64,000 bases of DNA from Microplitis mediator (lineage: Eukaryota > Arthropoda > Insecta > Hymenoptera > Braconidae), in contig NC_079979.1 of the NCBI RefSeq assembly GCF_029852145.1, positions 17,991,901 through 18,055,900 on the forward strand. The letters run 5' to 3'. Shown here one piece after another: positions 14,001 to 21,396 of the stretch; position 1 is the first letter of the stretch; every line of letters begins with the position of its first letter. Both the position numbers and the translations under genes were made by a program. The notes under the pieces were generated by a model that was not told the DNA's origin, ran no database searches, and worked only from the letters and a program-made list of their open reading frames with translations.

Positions 14001-16710
14001 CCCTTGAAAATTGCGAAAAAAAACAAAAAATTCCCAATATTGTGATAAAAAAAAAATGTATTGAGCTAAATAAATGATGATTTTCATGTAGGTTTATCGA
14101 CGACATATAAATCTCCAACTTTTATAACTCAGACGTCTCGAAAACATCAAACAAATGTGCAAAAAACCCCGAAAACTGGAAAAAAATCAAATGTAATATA
14201 ATAAAAATCGAGTTATTATTCAAAATAAATAAAAAAAATCATATCATTCGATCTGTGGTGCATAAAAAAAAAGTATTTCGTCTTAAGACTTAAAAAAAAT
14301 TAATTTTTTCGGAAAATATCATTAAAACCCTTTGGATTTGAATTTTAATTCGTTCTCCGCTTATATCTCACCCTTTTATCTTCAAACTTCCTGCATAAAG
14401 GGTTTCTCTTTCGTTTCCACTCTTCTTCGGGTGAATCTCTCTTCAGAGTCCAACAATGATCTGCCATCATATTTACATCCCACGTTCCTTGATATCGTTT
14501 TTCCATCACACTAATGTCTTGATGGAATCTCTCACCTTGCTCTTCACTAAAATCACCAAGATTTTCAGGAAAGTGTGAAAGATGAGAATGTAAATAGTGC
14601 AATTTTGTATTCATTAAGCAACCTAAAGTATTATAGTTGTATAACAACTCGTCAACTAAAGTTGCGTAGTTATCACTTTTCGTATTCCCTAAAAATTGCT
14701 GTGATACTTCCTTAAAACTTCCCCAAGCTGCTCTCTCAATCTCGTTCATCTCATATTCAAGATTAGCATCCTGGAATAGAGTCCGAATTTGGGGTCCATC
14801 AAAAATTCCTTCTTTTAATTTAGCGTCACTTATAGCTGGAAATTTTTCGCCCAAGTACTTAAAACAGTTTCCATCTTTATCCAGAGCTTTGACAAATTGC
14901 TTCATAAGGCCAAGCTTGATATGAAGTGGGGGCAGCAAGTACATCATTGTTGGACTCTGAAGAGAGATTTACCCGAAGAAGAGTGGAAACGAAAGAGAAA
15001 CCCTTTATGCAGGAAGTTTAAAGATAAAAGGGTGAGATATAAGCGGAGAACGAATTAAAATTCAAATCCAAAGGGTTTTAATGATATTTTCCGAAAAAAT
15101 TAATTTTTTTTAAGTCTTAAGACGAAATACTTTTTTTTTATGCACCACAGATCGAATGATATGATTTTTTTTATTTATTTTGAATAATAACTCGATTTTT
15201 ATTATATTACATTTGATTTTTTTCCAGTTTTCGGGGTTTTTTGCACATTTGTTTGATGTTTTCGAGACGTCTGAGTTATAAAAGTTGGAGATTTATATGT
15301 CGTCGATAAACCTACATGAAAATCATCATTTATTTAGCTCAATACATTTTTTTTTTATCACAATATTGGGAATTTTTTGTTTTTTTTCGCAATTTTCAAG
15401 GGTTTTTCGGGATTTACTTAGACTTTTAATGGCTGCTGGTCTGAGTACACTTCAGATAAGTATAAAGCAGATCGAAATACATGAAAATCATGCATAGTTA
15501 GAATCTGAAAAAATTTTTCAATCACCAAAACCCCCAATTTTCCCGTTTTTTTTCGGTTTTTTACAGTTTTCTCAAAATCCTAGGGTGTAGGGGCCAAACG
15601 GACCTCAAATTCGGGTTCAGCGGGTCAAATTACATGGGAATATATGTGGCGCGTCCCAAGTACAGACAACTTTTTTTTTTTTGTGTGCCGGTGTAATTAA
15701 TATCTCGCAGAATTAACATTTTTTTTTTTTCAAACAAACATCACTCAATTTTTTTTAATGGACTTTTTACCAAAAAAATCAAATTATCACTTTTTGATAT
15801 TCATGTAAATATGACGTCCCTTTTTATAATTAAAAACAGACAAATGGCGAATGTGTGCTATTAAAATTTTCATCTACACTTTTTTTTATTTGTATTATTC
15901 TTTATCCTATGGGACAAAATTATTTTAAATTTCGTGGACGTGATGGTAGATTGCCGACCAAAAAAGCCACCACGTTCATTTGATGCATTTGCAGGGTTCT
16001 CTCAGTGCCGTCTGTATCAGTGTGTACGTGCGTATGTGCAAAAAAATAAATGTACAAAAAAACATATAAAAAACCCTGTATACATATAAAGCAGAGCATC
16101 ATATATGGATGCGTATATATACCGGTATTAAATAAAAAGAAAAAAATGATAAATGATTGAATAAAAATAATTGCATAAGCTATCACCGTTTTACGATTAG
16201 TTTTTTTTATATTTTTTTTATATATTTATTTATACGTCGTGTCCGTTCAAATATAAAAGCAATTATCTATCAGCCGTAATCGTTTAACGTGACTGAGATA
16301 AATATTAAAAAAATGAGTTTATAAAATTGACTAAAAAAAGTATAAAATGAAATTCAACAAACTAGTTTGTGATTTACGATTAATCATACAATCAATCAGG
16401 ATTAAGGATTAATGGGTTGTATGAGGAAAAAATAAAAAAAGGTAATTTCGTTTTAGTGTCAAGTCTTATGTCAAAATACTAACGTCAGTGGCAGCATCAG
16501 GAGCCAGAGATTTTATACCTTAAGAGCTTTTCTGACGTTTTTTTTCCTAACTCTGACGTCTTGTAAGATATGGAAAAAGATAAAGGAAAAGGTTCTAACC
16601 CTTGGTGAATATGTTTGGCGATCACGTAAATATAATCTCTGTCTTTGAAAAGAGTCAAAAAAATAGTAAGGAAAGAAAAAGTTAAGTACTTACCGTGAAT
16701 CCACAGACAT
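1766..16710 (-). CDS. Leucyl aminopeptidase-like (peptidase M17), 5' six exons; 3' end outside window
   Basis: Recognised as the M17 family, closest to the 'putative aminopeptidase W07G4.4' group: cytosolic di-metal exopeptidases that remove N-terminal residues from peptides. Coding exons in order are 16694-16710, 11595-11885, 8774-8930, 5811-5958, 2155-2507 and 1766-2044. Every junction has GT/AG borders and matching phase, giving 1,245 nt or 415 residues. Relatives are about 520 residues, so roughly 110 C-terminal residues lie left of base 1. The N-terminal macro-like domain is exons 1-4. The catalytic domain holds the metal/active-site stretch AKGLTYDTGG (Lys and Asp ligands) and NTDIEGRL (Asp, Glu, catalytic Arg). 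Between them the usual Asp of the RDKCG-type motif reads His (SRHKCG). The introns (0.1-4.8 kb) are full of transposons, and intron 4 contains another gene on the same strand. Family assignment is firm; whether the enzyme is active is open because of the Asp-to-His change. Confidence 0.9.
2155..2507 (-). CDS. M17 aminopeptidase exon 5 (metal site)
   Basis: The acceptor AATAAG lies before 2507 and the donor CAG/GTGTCA after 2155. It encodes GADPERMTPHRVEEYI, then AKGLTYDTGG (first metal-binding Lys and Asp), a later Lys, and GGSRHKCGVAAAAGFMQ. Relatives have Asp where this protein has His in SRHKCG; the codon is CAT, one base from an Asp codon. Confidence 0.9.
2658..3546. mobile_element. Element with GGAGAGTGGGGCAAAATG / TTTTACCCCGCTCTCC ends, split by another insertion
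   Basis: The left end is GGAGAGTGGGGCAAAATGAG and the right end TCTAATTTTACCCCGCTCTC. Between them lies the independent element at 2726-3367, so this older palindrome was later used as a target. It lies in intron 4 of the aminopeptidase gene. Confidence 0.55.
2726..3367. mobile_element. TA-flanked miniature element, family CACTGTAAAAAATT, copy A
   Basis: The ends are CACTGTGAAAAATTTTTGG and AAATTTTTTACAGTG, with TA on both sides, as in Tc1/mariner-type miniature elements. Copies B (10684-11324) and C (54545-55186) are nearly the same over ~640 bp, and half a copy is at 34393-34521. No coding capacity. Confidence 0.75.
3675..4817 (-). CDS. Intact 380-aa intronless gene, two tandem copies of an unnamed domain
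   Basis: A 380-codon frame with no intron, lying inside intron 4 of the M17 aminopeptidase gene on the same strand. The start context is good (AAA-ATG). The protein is two diverged copies of one ~155-residue domain, residues ~3-157 and ~168-331, plus a 49-residue Ser/Asn-rich tail. Shared marks in order are: IIDF-G / IVTDF-G, then F(I/V)IKE, then YGIK, then (V/I)YVR, then C-x-Y-H, a second Cys, and (M)xNW(L/I)(V/L)EK. I recall similar uncharacterised proteins in many arthropod genomes but know no established function. The early Asp, the later Glu and the closing His/Cys-Asp helix faintly resemble an RNase H-fold (DEDDh exonuclease-like) layout; that is only a hypothesis. No signal peptide or membrane segment is visible. 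An open frame of this length in AT-rich intron DNA argues for recent or continuing selection. Confidence 0.62.
   Translation of the reverse strand: MKVIIDFTGYYSSSNFIIKEFCRCNVYLRKIKTDKIIITKHPTTDLSPRKNEYDYFYNKYGIKKFVGHSTLSSLRDYIKSLFRQKTFQNSVYVRDYEKIGLLSNFMGQNFDNNIKCLRDLGFDAEEIVTTTCKYHDRIYSYCAHDNALAMANWLVEKNSFMVQSPKDIVYIVTDFAGHRDKSQRFVIKELSICGLDIDGKIVYQKSCVFKSYGRYEKLPDVERINFDHYYNTYGIKWLAGTQVLGKFKTSICKMLNNLGVKYIYVRNLDKKNILATVIGDTFDIVCLDEYNYVEGIEIRSNCGYHTHEDPDKNICIDDSVRSMVNWILEKKFYQSKERTLEEVNSPMLCYQQFENNYSNYISSFDGNQNVFRESLVLENN
5343..5800. other. Less AT-rich stretch in aminopeptidase intron 4, no supported gene
   Basis: Richer in G+C than the rest of the intron, with pyrimidine-rich runs and a GAAGAAGAAGAAG tract near 5700. 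A plus-strand frame is open here but has no ATG at its start and overlaps exon 4 of the minus-strand gene. A TATATAAG word lies at 5334. Confidence 0.4.
5811..5958 (-). CDS. M17 aminopeptidase exon 4
   Basis: The acceptor ACTAAAG lies before 5958 and the donor GTAAGT at 5810-5805. It encodes PLEEREISGDY...QLGVWSP...LACALESGRYVARDIG. The ALE-GR-VARDIGG linker leads into the catalytic domain in this family. This exon was found by reading the minus strand directly because it contains no methionine. One base is left over and completes Gly with exon 5. Confidence 0.87.
5959..6582. other. AT-rich intron 3 sequence, nothing recognised
   Basis: Poly-A/T runs and no frame, repeat end or RNA-like structure that I can support. 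A small hairpin-like pair (AAGTGTCC / GGACACTT) is at 6009-6035. Confidence 0.4.
6583..7079. mobile_element. TA-flanked element built from repeated self-complementary units (CGGTAGC-GCTACCG)
   Basis: The ends are CACTGAAAAAAATAATCGG and AATCG/ATTATTTGTTTCAGTG, flanked by TA. The interior is roughly 18 copies of a ~24-28-bp unit centred on the near-palindrome CGGTAGC(A/G)GCTACCG, separated by ATTAATTTT or AAAAAATA. A 112-codon open frame (6760-7098) is only the repeat read in one frame (SGYR/NSYR units) and is not taken as a gene. Confidence 0.75.
7130..7620. other. Unique, less AT-rich block in aminopeptidase intron 3
   Basis: About 490 bp of complex sequence without repeat ends or poly-A runs, unlike the rest of the intron. 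It includes GTCACGTTTGAG and AGGTCACGTTACTTCC (nuclear-receptor half-site-like AGGTCA). No frame of note. A candidate regulatory block or old unique sequence. Confidence 0.35.
7856..8058. mobile_element. Mutator-type miniature element, perfect 9-bp target duplication
   Basis: The ends are ATGATCCTGAAGTTA and TAACTTCAGTATCAT. TGAAATATT flanks both sides (7847-7855 and 8059-8067). 203 bp, non-coding. Confidence 0.85.
8094..8568. mobile_element. Miniature element of the 'ACTCCG/CGGAGT' family, interrupted
   Basis: It starts CACCGCAAAAAATTTTGAG and ends GGATTTGCTCCGCG, with TA outside. It is filled with words such as GGAGTAAATTC and GAATTTACTCC. The element at 8293-8479 is inserted in it. Related copies are at 12208-12528 and 41916-42089. 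Confidence 0.55.
8293..8479. mobile_element. Nested TA-flanked miniature element, CACGGAAAAAAAAATAG ends
   Basis: Inverted ends of ~50 bp: CACGGAAAAAAAAATAGTAG with the word GGGATAGTACTGAGTACT repeated inverted at the other end. TA on both sides. Inserted within 8094-8568. Confidence 0.75.
8774..8930 (-). CDS. M17 aminopeptidase exon 3
   Basis: The acceptor is CAACAG before 8930 and the donor GTAAGTATC follows 8774. It encodes MKKLNVKKMMVLYDD...LVTLLGALEGLYV, the end of the N-terminal domain. It ends on a codon boundary and continues with PLEERE in exon 4, as expected from the family (YVPLQ-RE). Confidence 0.88.
9497..10582 (+). mobile_element. Interspersed repeat beginning AACTTCCCGCTAAG, copy 1 (interrupted)
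   Basis: A ~0.8-kb non-coding family. It starts AACTTCCCGCTAAGAAAATT and has TTTTCATCAGATGTCGACGT, then a TG microsatellite after GGACGTCCGTG, then GAACCGATTTGAACGTAC. Near the end AGCGGGAAGTT mirrors the start, followed by GGGGCTGGCCCGCAGGGTC. The element 9720-10002 is inserted in it. Other copies are at 12599-13680, 27941-28016, 35305-36103 (reverse) and 51528-52145. Confidence 0.7.
9720..10002. mobile_element. Nested CACAGTAAAAAATATTG-type miniature element
   Basis: The ends CACAGTAAAAAATATTGTG and CACAATATTTTTTACTGTG are inverted copies. The uninterrupted target is seen at 51730-51745 (GTACTTGGTGGCAATCG), confirming an insertion. Same family as 282-1101. Confidence 0.75.
10684..11324. 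mobile_element. CACTGTAAAAAATT family, copy B
   Basis: Same layout as copies A and C: GGACCCGGTGTAGTGTAAAT near the left end, ACCGTAGAAAAATTACAC near the right. The right flank is CA rather than TA, a point change. It lies in intron 2 of the aminopeptidase gene. Confidence 0.75.
11595..11885 (-). CDS. M17 aminopeptidase exon 2
   Basis: The acceptor is ...CGTAG before 11885 and the donor is CAAAG/GTAATC after 11595. It encodes the N-terminal domain, for example CDGIILVSSYWPPGFNEPEP and PARRFIYSPTGVLNADYHD, which resembles the start of W07G4.4-type aminopeptidases. It ends in phase 2 (AG), completed to Ser by the first base of exon 3. Confidence 0.87.
12208..12528. mobile_element. 'ACTCCG' family miniature element
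   Basis: It begins CGCTGTAAAAAAAGTTGGG and ends CTAATTTTTTACAGTG, with interior words GGAGTGAATGCGGAT and CATTCACTCCGAATT in inverted relation. It lies in intron 1 of the aminopeptidase gene. Confidence 0.6.
12599..13680 (+). mobile_element. AACTTCCCGCTAAG repeat, copy 2 (interrupted)
   Basis: Same family as 9497-10582. Its left part (12599-12706) and right part (13147-13680) are separated by the element 12707-13146. It ends 28 bp before the palindromic element at 13709. Confidence 0.7.
12707..13146. mobile_element. TA-flanked miniature element with proven empty site
   Basis: The ends are CACTGTTAAAG and TTTTTACAGTG, with TA on both sides. The uninterrupted target GAGGTCCTAGGAAGCTATTC is present at 51631 and, nearly identical, at 9595, so the duplicated dinucleotide TA is demonstrated within the window. 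The interior is long runs of AT-rich inverted words (GAAAATTCAA types). Confidence 0.85.
13709..15694. mobile_element. Palindromic (fold-back) element with 752-bp inverted arms carrying a gene fragment
   Basis: The left arm 13709-14460 and right arm 14943-15694 are inverted copies of equal length. I saw only one difference where I compared them closely (G/A near 14387 against 15020). The ends read ACACCGGCACAC and GTGTGCCGGTGT. A unique 482-bp centre (14461-14942) is coding. The 8-bp flanks GATGAATA and AATTAATA match at 6 of 8 positions and may be an aged target duplication. The element sits in intron 1 of the aminopeptidase gene, 28 bp after another repeat ends. The near identity of the arms implies recent formation or gene conversion. 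Confidence 0.85.
14345..14942 (-). pseudogene. C-terminal fragment of an arthropod transposon-associated gene, trapped in a palindromic element
   Basis: The frame encodes LLPPLHIKLGLMKQFVKAL...ISDAKLKEGIFDGPQIR...HSHLSHFPENLG...EEQGERFHQDISVMEKRYQG...WTLKRD. I recall this as a repeated uncharacterised protein family in insect and cnidarian genomes whose members are much longer; only their C-terminal ~200 residues are present here. The apparent Met-Met start (14947-14942) comes from the inverted arm of the palindrome (arm begins 14943), so the true coding piece begins at 14942 and its N-terminal part is missing. The last ~38 codons (14345-14460) lie inside the left arm and so exist a second time, inverted, at 14943-15058. 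It is probably not a functional gene, although the frame is undamaged. Function of the family: unknown to me. Confidence 0.75.
15695..16693. other. Aminopeptidase intron 1, remaining sequence
   Basis: AT-rich, with a short GTGTGTACGTGCGTATGTGC tract near 16020. No exon, repeat end or RNA gene seen. Confidence 0.4.
16694..16710 (-). CDS. M17 aminopeptidase coding exon 1 (17-nt coding part)
   Basis: ATG at 16710 begins MSVDS plus two bases (CG), followed by a strong donor GTAAGTAC at 16693. The two leftover bases join the first base of exon 2 to make an Arg codon, so the protein reads MSVDSR-WMPCNVKIEP. The start has A at -3. A start inside exon 2 (ATG at 11881, MPCNVK) is the alternative, but it leaves this well-formed donor unexplained. 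The 5' UTR extends upstream (higher coordinates); its start was not located. Confidence 0.7.
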
Positions 16711-17275
16711 CTTGATAAATTAGACCGCAAGCTTCTTGTTTTTTTAAATTATTAAATTATTTCACAGACTTTTTATCACTAATTATTATTTTTATCTTCA
16801 GTTCAGTTATGATTGAAGATTTTCATTAGCATTTAGGTTAATGGAAAATTATTTAAATATTTGAATTATTTTTTTTGTTACTATGGTAACAAATGAACAT
16901 TAATTAGAAAGTTTTATTCTCCAGTGATAATTGAATTACGACGATGACGAAATCGAAGAAAAAAAAAGTGATCTGACAACCGGAATAAGAAGCAGATTTC
17001 AAAAATTTTTGAACTTCCATAAAAATTATGATCCTGAAGTCAGCAGACAATTAAGAATTTTCAGATTTTTTTTCAACAGATTAATTACAAAAAAAGGAAA
17101 CAATTAAAAATATGCGCATGTAGAAAATTTAAAAAAGCTAAAGGTGCAATTTTCTGATATATTTTTTTTTTTAATGTATCATTTTTTTAAAAAATTTAAA
17201 AATCATCAGATGTCGGCTAACTGTGATTTTGAAGTTAGCAGACAATTGAAAATTTTCGAATTTTTTTTCAACAAT

Positions 17276-17306
<31 letters not shown>

Positions 17307-18133
17307 TACACGTGTAGAAAATTTAAAAAACTATAGGTGCAATTTTTTAAAAATGTTTTTTTCTTCAAATTCGTGGTTTTAAAAGACAAACAAAAATTAT
17401 TAGACGTCGGCTGATTTCAGAGTCAAAAATTGAACCTATAAAATAAAAGTAAACTTTCCAAATTCGAGTAAAAATACAACGAATGAGATTTTTTTTACCG
17501 AGTACACGTTGACGGACTCGTATAATTTTATAAAAATTTCCATCTGAATTTTCAGAGCAACAGCATAAGTTTATAAATTTTTTAGACAATTAAATTTAGA
17601 CTTGCATTTCCTTTTTTGTTTAAAAAATGAAATTGGAATTTTTAATATGTATGACCTCTATTTTTTTTTATTTCAAAGATAGCATTGTCTTTTACGAAAA
17701 GTTTGATTCGATGTTGGAACGCTTGTAAATGTATGCTATGCAAATGAAAAATACTTTACAACATTGTTTTGAAGTTACATTTAAAAAAGAAAAATTAACT
17801 TTAAAACAAAGCAGAAAATATATATATATAAAGAATAAAAGTACCGGCAATTTTCCAAGAATTTCATTTAAATAATGAAGTAAGATTCGATTTGGCCGGC
17901 CGGGGTGTTTCAAACAGACTTAAACTTGGATTTATTCCAACGAATTCTTTCTTCTCCAGCTTCTTATCATTTTCTTTTCTATAAAGTTTCATATATATAT
18001 ATATATATATATAATTATTTTTTTATGCATCGTATTTATTTATGCTCACAAATTTTATTTATTCCATTACTACTCACATCTGCCAGCACAAAAAAAAAAT
18101 TTACATAAAAATAATATATAAAATTTATATATA
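16711..18133. other. Upstream of the aminopeptidase start: 5' UTR/promoter not resolved, repeat debris
   Basis: The first ~250 bp should include the aminopeptidase 5' UTR and promoter, but no TATA box or clear initiator stands out. From 17038 to 17420 two decayed Mutator-type copies lie head to tail (GATCCTGAAGTCAGCAGAC, GTCGGCTAACTGTGATTTTG, GACGTCGGCTGATTTCAG). A TA microsatellite is at 17990-18013. Confidence 0.45.
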
Positions 18134-19088
18134 TTAGACTGGGCCAGAAAAATCGACTATTTTTTTTTTTTTTAGTACATCGAAAATATTATTTGGGGTG
18201 ACAAAAAAAAATTATTGTGAAAATTTGAGCCCTTAATATTAATATTAAGAGGTGTATCATCGCAATTTTTGATATTTTTTTTATGAGCGGGTTTTTGTCT
18301 CATAACTCTCAAACCATCGAGATAAACGAAATAGACTTAGATACATATCTTGAAGGAAATTTTATGCTCTACAAAAAAGGTTTGATTGAAATTTTTCGTC
18401 AGATGAACCATTTCCTTATAATCATGCTTTGAACATTGGTACGATTTTAAAATTTGATTGTTCAACTTTGGAATTTTGTAATTCATGTACAAATAAGCTT
18501 CCGGAAAAATCCAATGATTATTTTTGAAGGAAATTGAATGCTCTAAGAAAAAAGTCTCTTAATAATTTTTGCTAAATTCACTTCTTCAAAAGTTATTCAA
18601 GATTATTGAAGTCGTTTTACTTAACTTTGAATAACTTTCGAAGGAGTGAATTTAGCAAAAAATGTTAAGAGACCTTTTTTGTAGAGCATTAAATTTCCTC
18701 TAAGAATATGTATCTTGACTAAAAAAATCTTAATATTTCTAGTAGTTACAAAAATCCAAAATAGAAACAAATAATTTAAAAAACAAATCAATGTTTAAGG
18801 CACGGTTACAAGGAAACGGCTCGTTTTACGTCAATTTACTAAGAGAGATTTTTTGTAGGGAATTCAATTTCCTTTAAGAATACACATTGCTCAAATTTTT
18901 CAGATAGATGATTTACGAGTTTTGGGTAAAAAATAAAATTGCGGTCAAAAAACTAATAGTCGTAACGATACACCTCTTAATATCATTATTAAGGGCTCAA
19001 ATTTGCACAATAATTTTTTTTGGTCATCAGGAATAATATTTTTATAGTATCGAAAAAAAAAATAGTTCATTTTTTTGGCCCAGTCTAA
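18134..19088. mobile_element. Fold-back element TAGACTGGGCC...GGCCCAGTCTA
   Basis: A ~955-bp palindrome. The arms read AGACTGGGCCAGAAAAATCG and GGCCCAGTCT inward, followed on both arms by GAGCCCTTAATATTAATATT-type sequence. The middle repeats GAATAACTTTCGAAGGAGTG and GAGCATTAAATTTCCTC in inverted pairs. It is flanked by TA-rich sequence, so the target duplication is unreadable. No coding. Confidence 0.75.
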
Positions 19089-19095
19089 TATATAT

Positions 19096-19910
19096 CGCGT
19101 TACTGATGCCATAAGGACGCATCAGCCTATTACACACCCGGGTGCCATAAGAGCGTACCAAAATATTTTTTTCGGGAAACAACGTATTTTTACTTTATAT
19201 GTATAGAAATGATGAAAAAATTTTTTTTTCAAATTTCAAATTAACTTTGATCAAAATTTTTTGGAATTTGAAATTTGTGATAATTTTTTTATTTGCCATT
19301 TCAAATGATCATTACGATAAAAAATAGTTTTTTTAATTTTAAGAATTAGTTTTAAAAAATAATTTTTCTGGGAATCGACGTAGTTATGCCTGAAACGGGC
19401 AGAAATGCAAAAAAAAATTTGGTACGCCCTTATAAGGGTACCCTGGGTGCCATAAGGGCGTATCAAAAAATTTTTTTCGGGAAACAACGTATTTTTACTT
19501 CAAATGCATAGAAATGATGAGAAATTATTTTTTAAAACTAATTTTTAAAATTAAAAAAACTATTTTTTATCGTAATGATCATTTTAGATGGCAAATAAAG
19601 AAATTTTCACAAATTTCAAATTCTAAACAATTTCGATCTAAGTTAATTTCAAATTTGAAAAAATTTTTTTTCATCATTTCTACGCGTTTCAAGTGAAAAT
19701 ACGTTGTTTCCCGAAAAAAAAAATTTTTTGGTACGCCCTTAGGGCTCCCGGTGCCCTGGGTGCCATAAGGGCGTACCAAAATTTTTTTTTTTCATTTCTG
19801 CCCGTTTCAGGCATAACTACGTCGATTCCCAGAAAAAAATTTTTTATACGCCCTTATGCCTTTTCAAGGGAATTTTTTTCGGGATGCGCCCTTATGGCAT
19901 CAGTAACGCG
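19096..19910. mobile_element. Fold-back element CGCGTTACTGATGCCATAAGG...CCTTATGGCATCAGTAACGCG type
   Basis: An ~815-bp palindrome with TTACTGATGCCATAAGGACG at the left and CCTTATGGCATCAGTAACG at the right. Internal repeats of GGTACGCCCTTA and GGGTGCCATAAGGGCGTACC occur on both arms. Decayed relatives lie at 2529-2600 and near 3645. It abuts the previous element with only TATATAT between. Confidence 0.75.
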
Positions 19911-20657
19911 ATATATATTTATCATGATATTACTCATGAGTTAAATTAAATAATAAAATAAATGAAGTTCTACAATCAATAATAATCAGAAATTCAAGTC
20001 AGTTCAATCAGAGAGATTAAATTAATACCAATTACACAATATCTGTACAAAGTTATAGCTGATATTGCATCAAGAGTTGTAATTGAGATGCATTAATTAA
20101 CAAGCAGCAGTAGTATGAAAGCTACCTCAGAGTCTACTGAAACCGACTAAACTTCCTTATCGTAAGATAAGACAGTTTCTTAATCTCATGTCGTTGGCTC
20201 AACGAAAACGATAAGACCCTCGAAGTCTGACCTCGTCCTTTAGACCGGACGGAAATGCAGGCAATTTTTTTTTTTACTTTATTTTACATCACCTATTTTT
20301 TATTCTGCTGTAATTATCATGATTATTAATATTATTATTTTTTATTTTACTACTGCAATGGAATTCCGTGAGAATGCAAATTAAGCACTTACGTTGATTG
20401 CATTATCTTTTTAGGAATTATCTTACGTAAGAGTCATTACAGCTGAGTGTTATACATTTATTAAGCTTTCGGATTACGTGATAGTGTTTGATAGTCGGAG
20501 AATTTTATATTAATTAATATATGTCAGTATACTGTCAGAGTTCGCGAAATAAATTCGAGGTACGGTCGAATGTAAGGGGGAAGAAATTTAATTATGAGGG
20601 AACTCATGAGAATCGATAGTACTTTTTTTTAACCAGGGAACTAAAAGTCCTGGCAAA
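19911..20657. other. Gene-free stretch with a less AT-rich patch (20100-20270)
   Basis: 20100-20270 is unique and less AT-rich, and contains three GATAAG words (see next feature). The rest is AT-rich without visible structure. Confidence 0.4.
20156..20215. promoter_or_regulatory. Cluster of three GATA-factor words
   Basis: CTTATC at 20156-20161 and GATAAG at 20166-20171 form an inverted pair; a third GATAAG is at 20210-20215. Such spacing is typical of GATA-factor enhancers, but three 6-mers can occur by chance in AT-rich DNA. Confidence 0.3.
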
Positions 20658-21078
20658 ATTATCCTGAAGTTAACAGACAATTAAAAATTTTTGGATTTTT
20701 TTTTTGAACAAATCAATTGCAAAAAAAAAAAACTAAAAATATGCACGTGTAGAAAATTTAAAAAACTATAAGTGCAATTTTTTCAAACATTTTTTTTTTT
20801 TGTAATTTACATTTTTATAAATTTTCAAAAATTACTAGATGTCGGCTAACTTCAGTAATGAGTGTGAATGTAGCAGACATCAGACAAATTTAAATATATA
20901 AATAAATAGAGTAAATAATTTAAAAAAAATATATTTATAAAAAATGCACTTATTAATTTTTAAATTTTTTAAATGCGCATTATTTGTAAATTTTATTTTA
21001 TTAATTATTTACTCTATTTATTAGTAATTTTAAATTCGTCTGATGTCTGCTACATTCACACTCATACTTCAGTATCAT
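20658..21078. mobile_element. Mutator-type miniature element with 9-bp target duplication, hosting a second one
   Basis: The ends are ATTATCCTGAAGTTA and TAACTTCAG(TA)TCAT-type. CCTGGCAAA flanks both sides (20649-20657, 21079-21087). The nested element 20858-21065 interrupts its right terminus. Confidence 0.85.
20858..21065. mobile_element. Nested Mutator-type miniature element, perfect 9-bp target duplication
   Basis: The ends ATGAGTGTGAATGTAGCAG and CTGCTACATTCACACTCAT are perfect inverted copies. ACTTCAGTA flanks both sides (20849-20857, 21066-21074). 208 bp. Confidence 0.9.
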
Positions 21079-21130
21079 CCTGGCAAACGACTGCCAACGT
21101 GACATATTTATTTTTAATTAATTGAAAGAC

Positions 21131-21329
21131 ATGATACTAAAGTTAGCAGACGTCTAATAATTTTTGGATTTTTTTTTAGACGATAAAAAATTTTTAAAAA
21201 AATATTTTAAAAAATTGCACATATAGTTTTTTAAATTTTCTGCATGTGCATATTTTTATTTTTATTTTTTTTTTTTGAATTAAGTCATTAAAACAAAAAT
21301 TTTTAAATGTCTGCTAACTTCAGGATCAT
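21131..21329. mobile_element. Mutator-type miniature element, perfect 9-bp target duplication
   Basis: The ends are ATGATACTAAAGTTAGCAGAC and the inverse GTCTGCTAACTTCAGGATCAT; TTGAAAGAC flanks both sides (21122-21130, 21330-21338). Confidence 0.88.
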
Positions 21330-21396
21330 TTGAAAGACACATATAAATTTATGTATAAGAAATAAAATATATGTATGTCTTCAGAATTATTTTGTG

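Noticed and set aside
13906..14118. 70-codon frame present identically at 13906-14118 (minus) and 15285-15497 (plus)
   Set aside because: The duplicate is the two arms of the palindromic element; composition is AT-rich and no family is recalled.
16497..16730. 77-codon frame around the aminopeptidase start
   Set aside because: Different frame from the spliced model; it reads through the donor at 16693 into intron.
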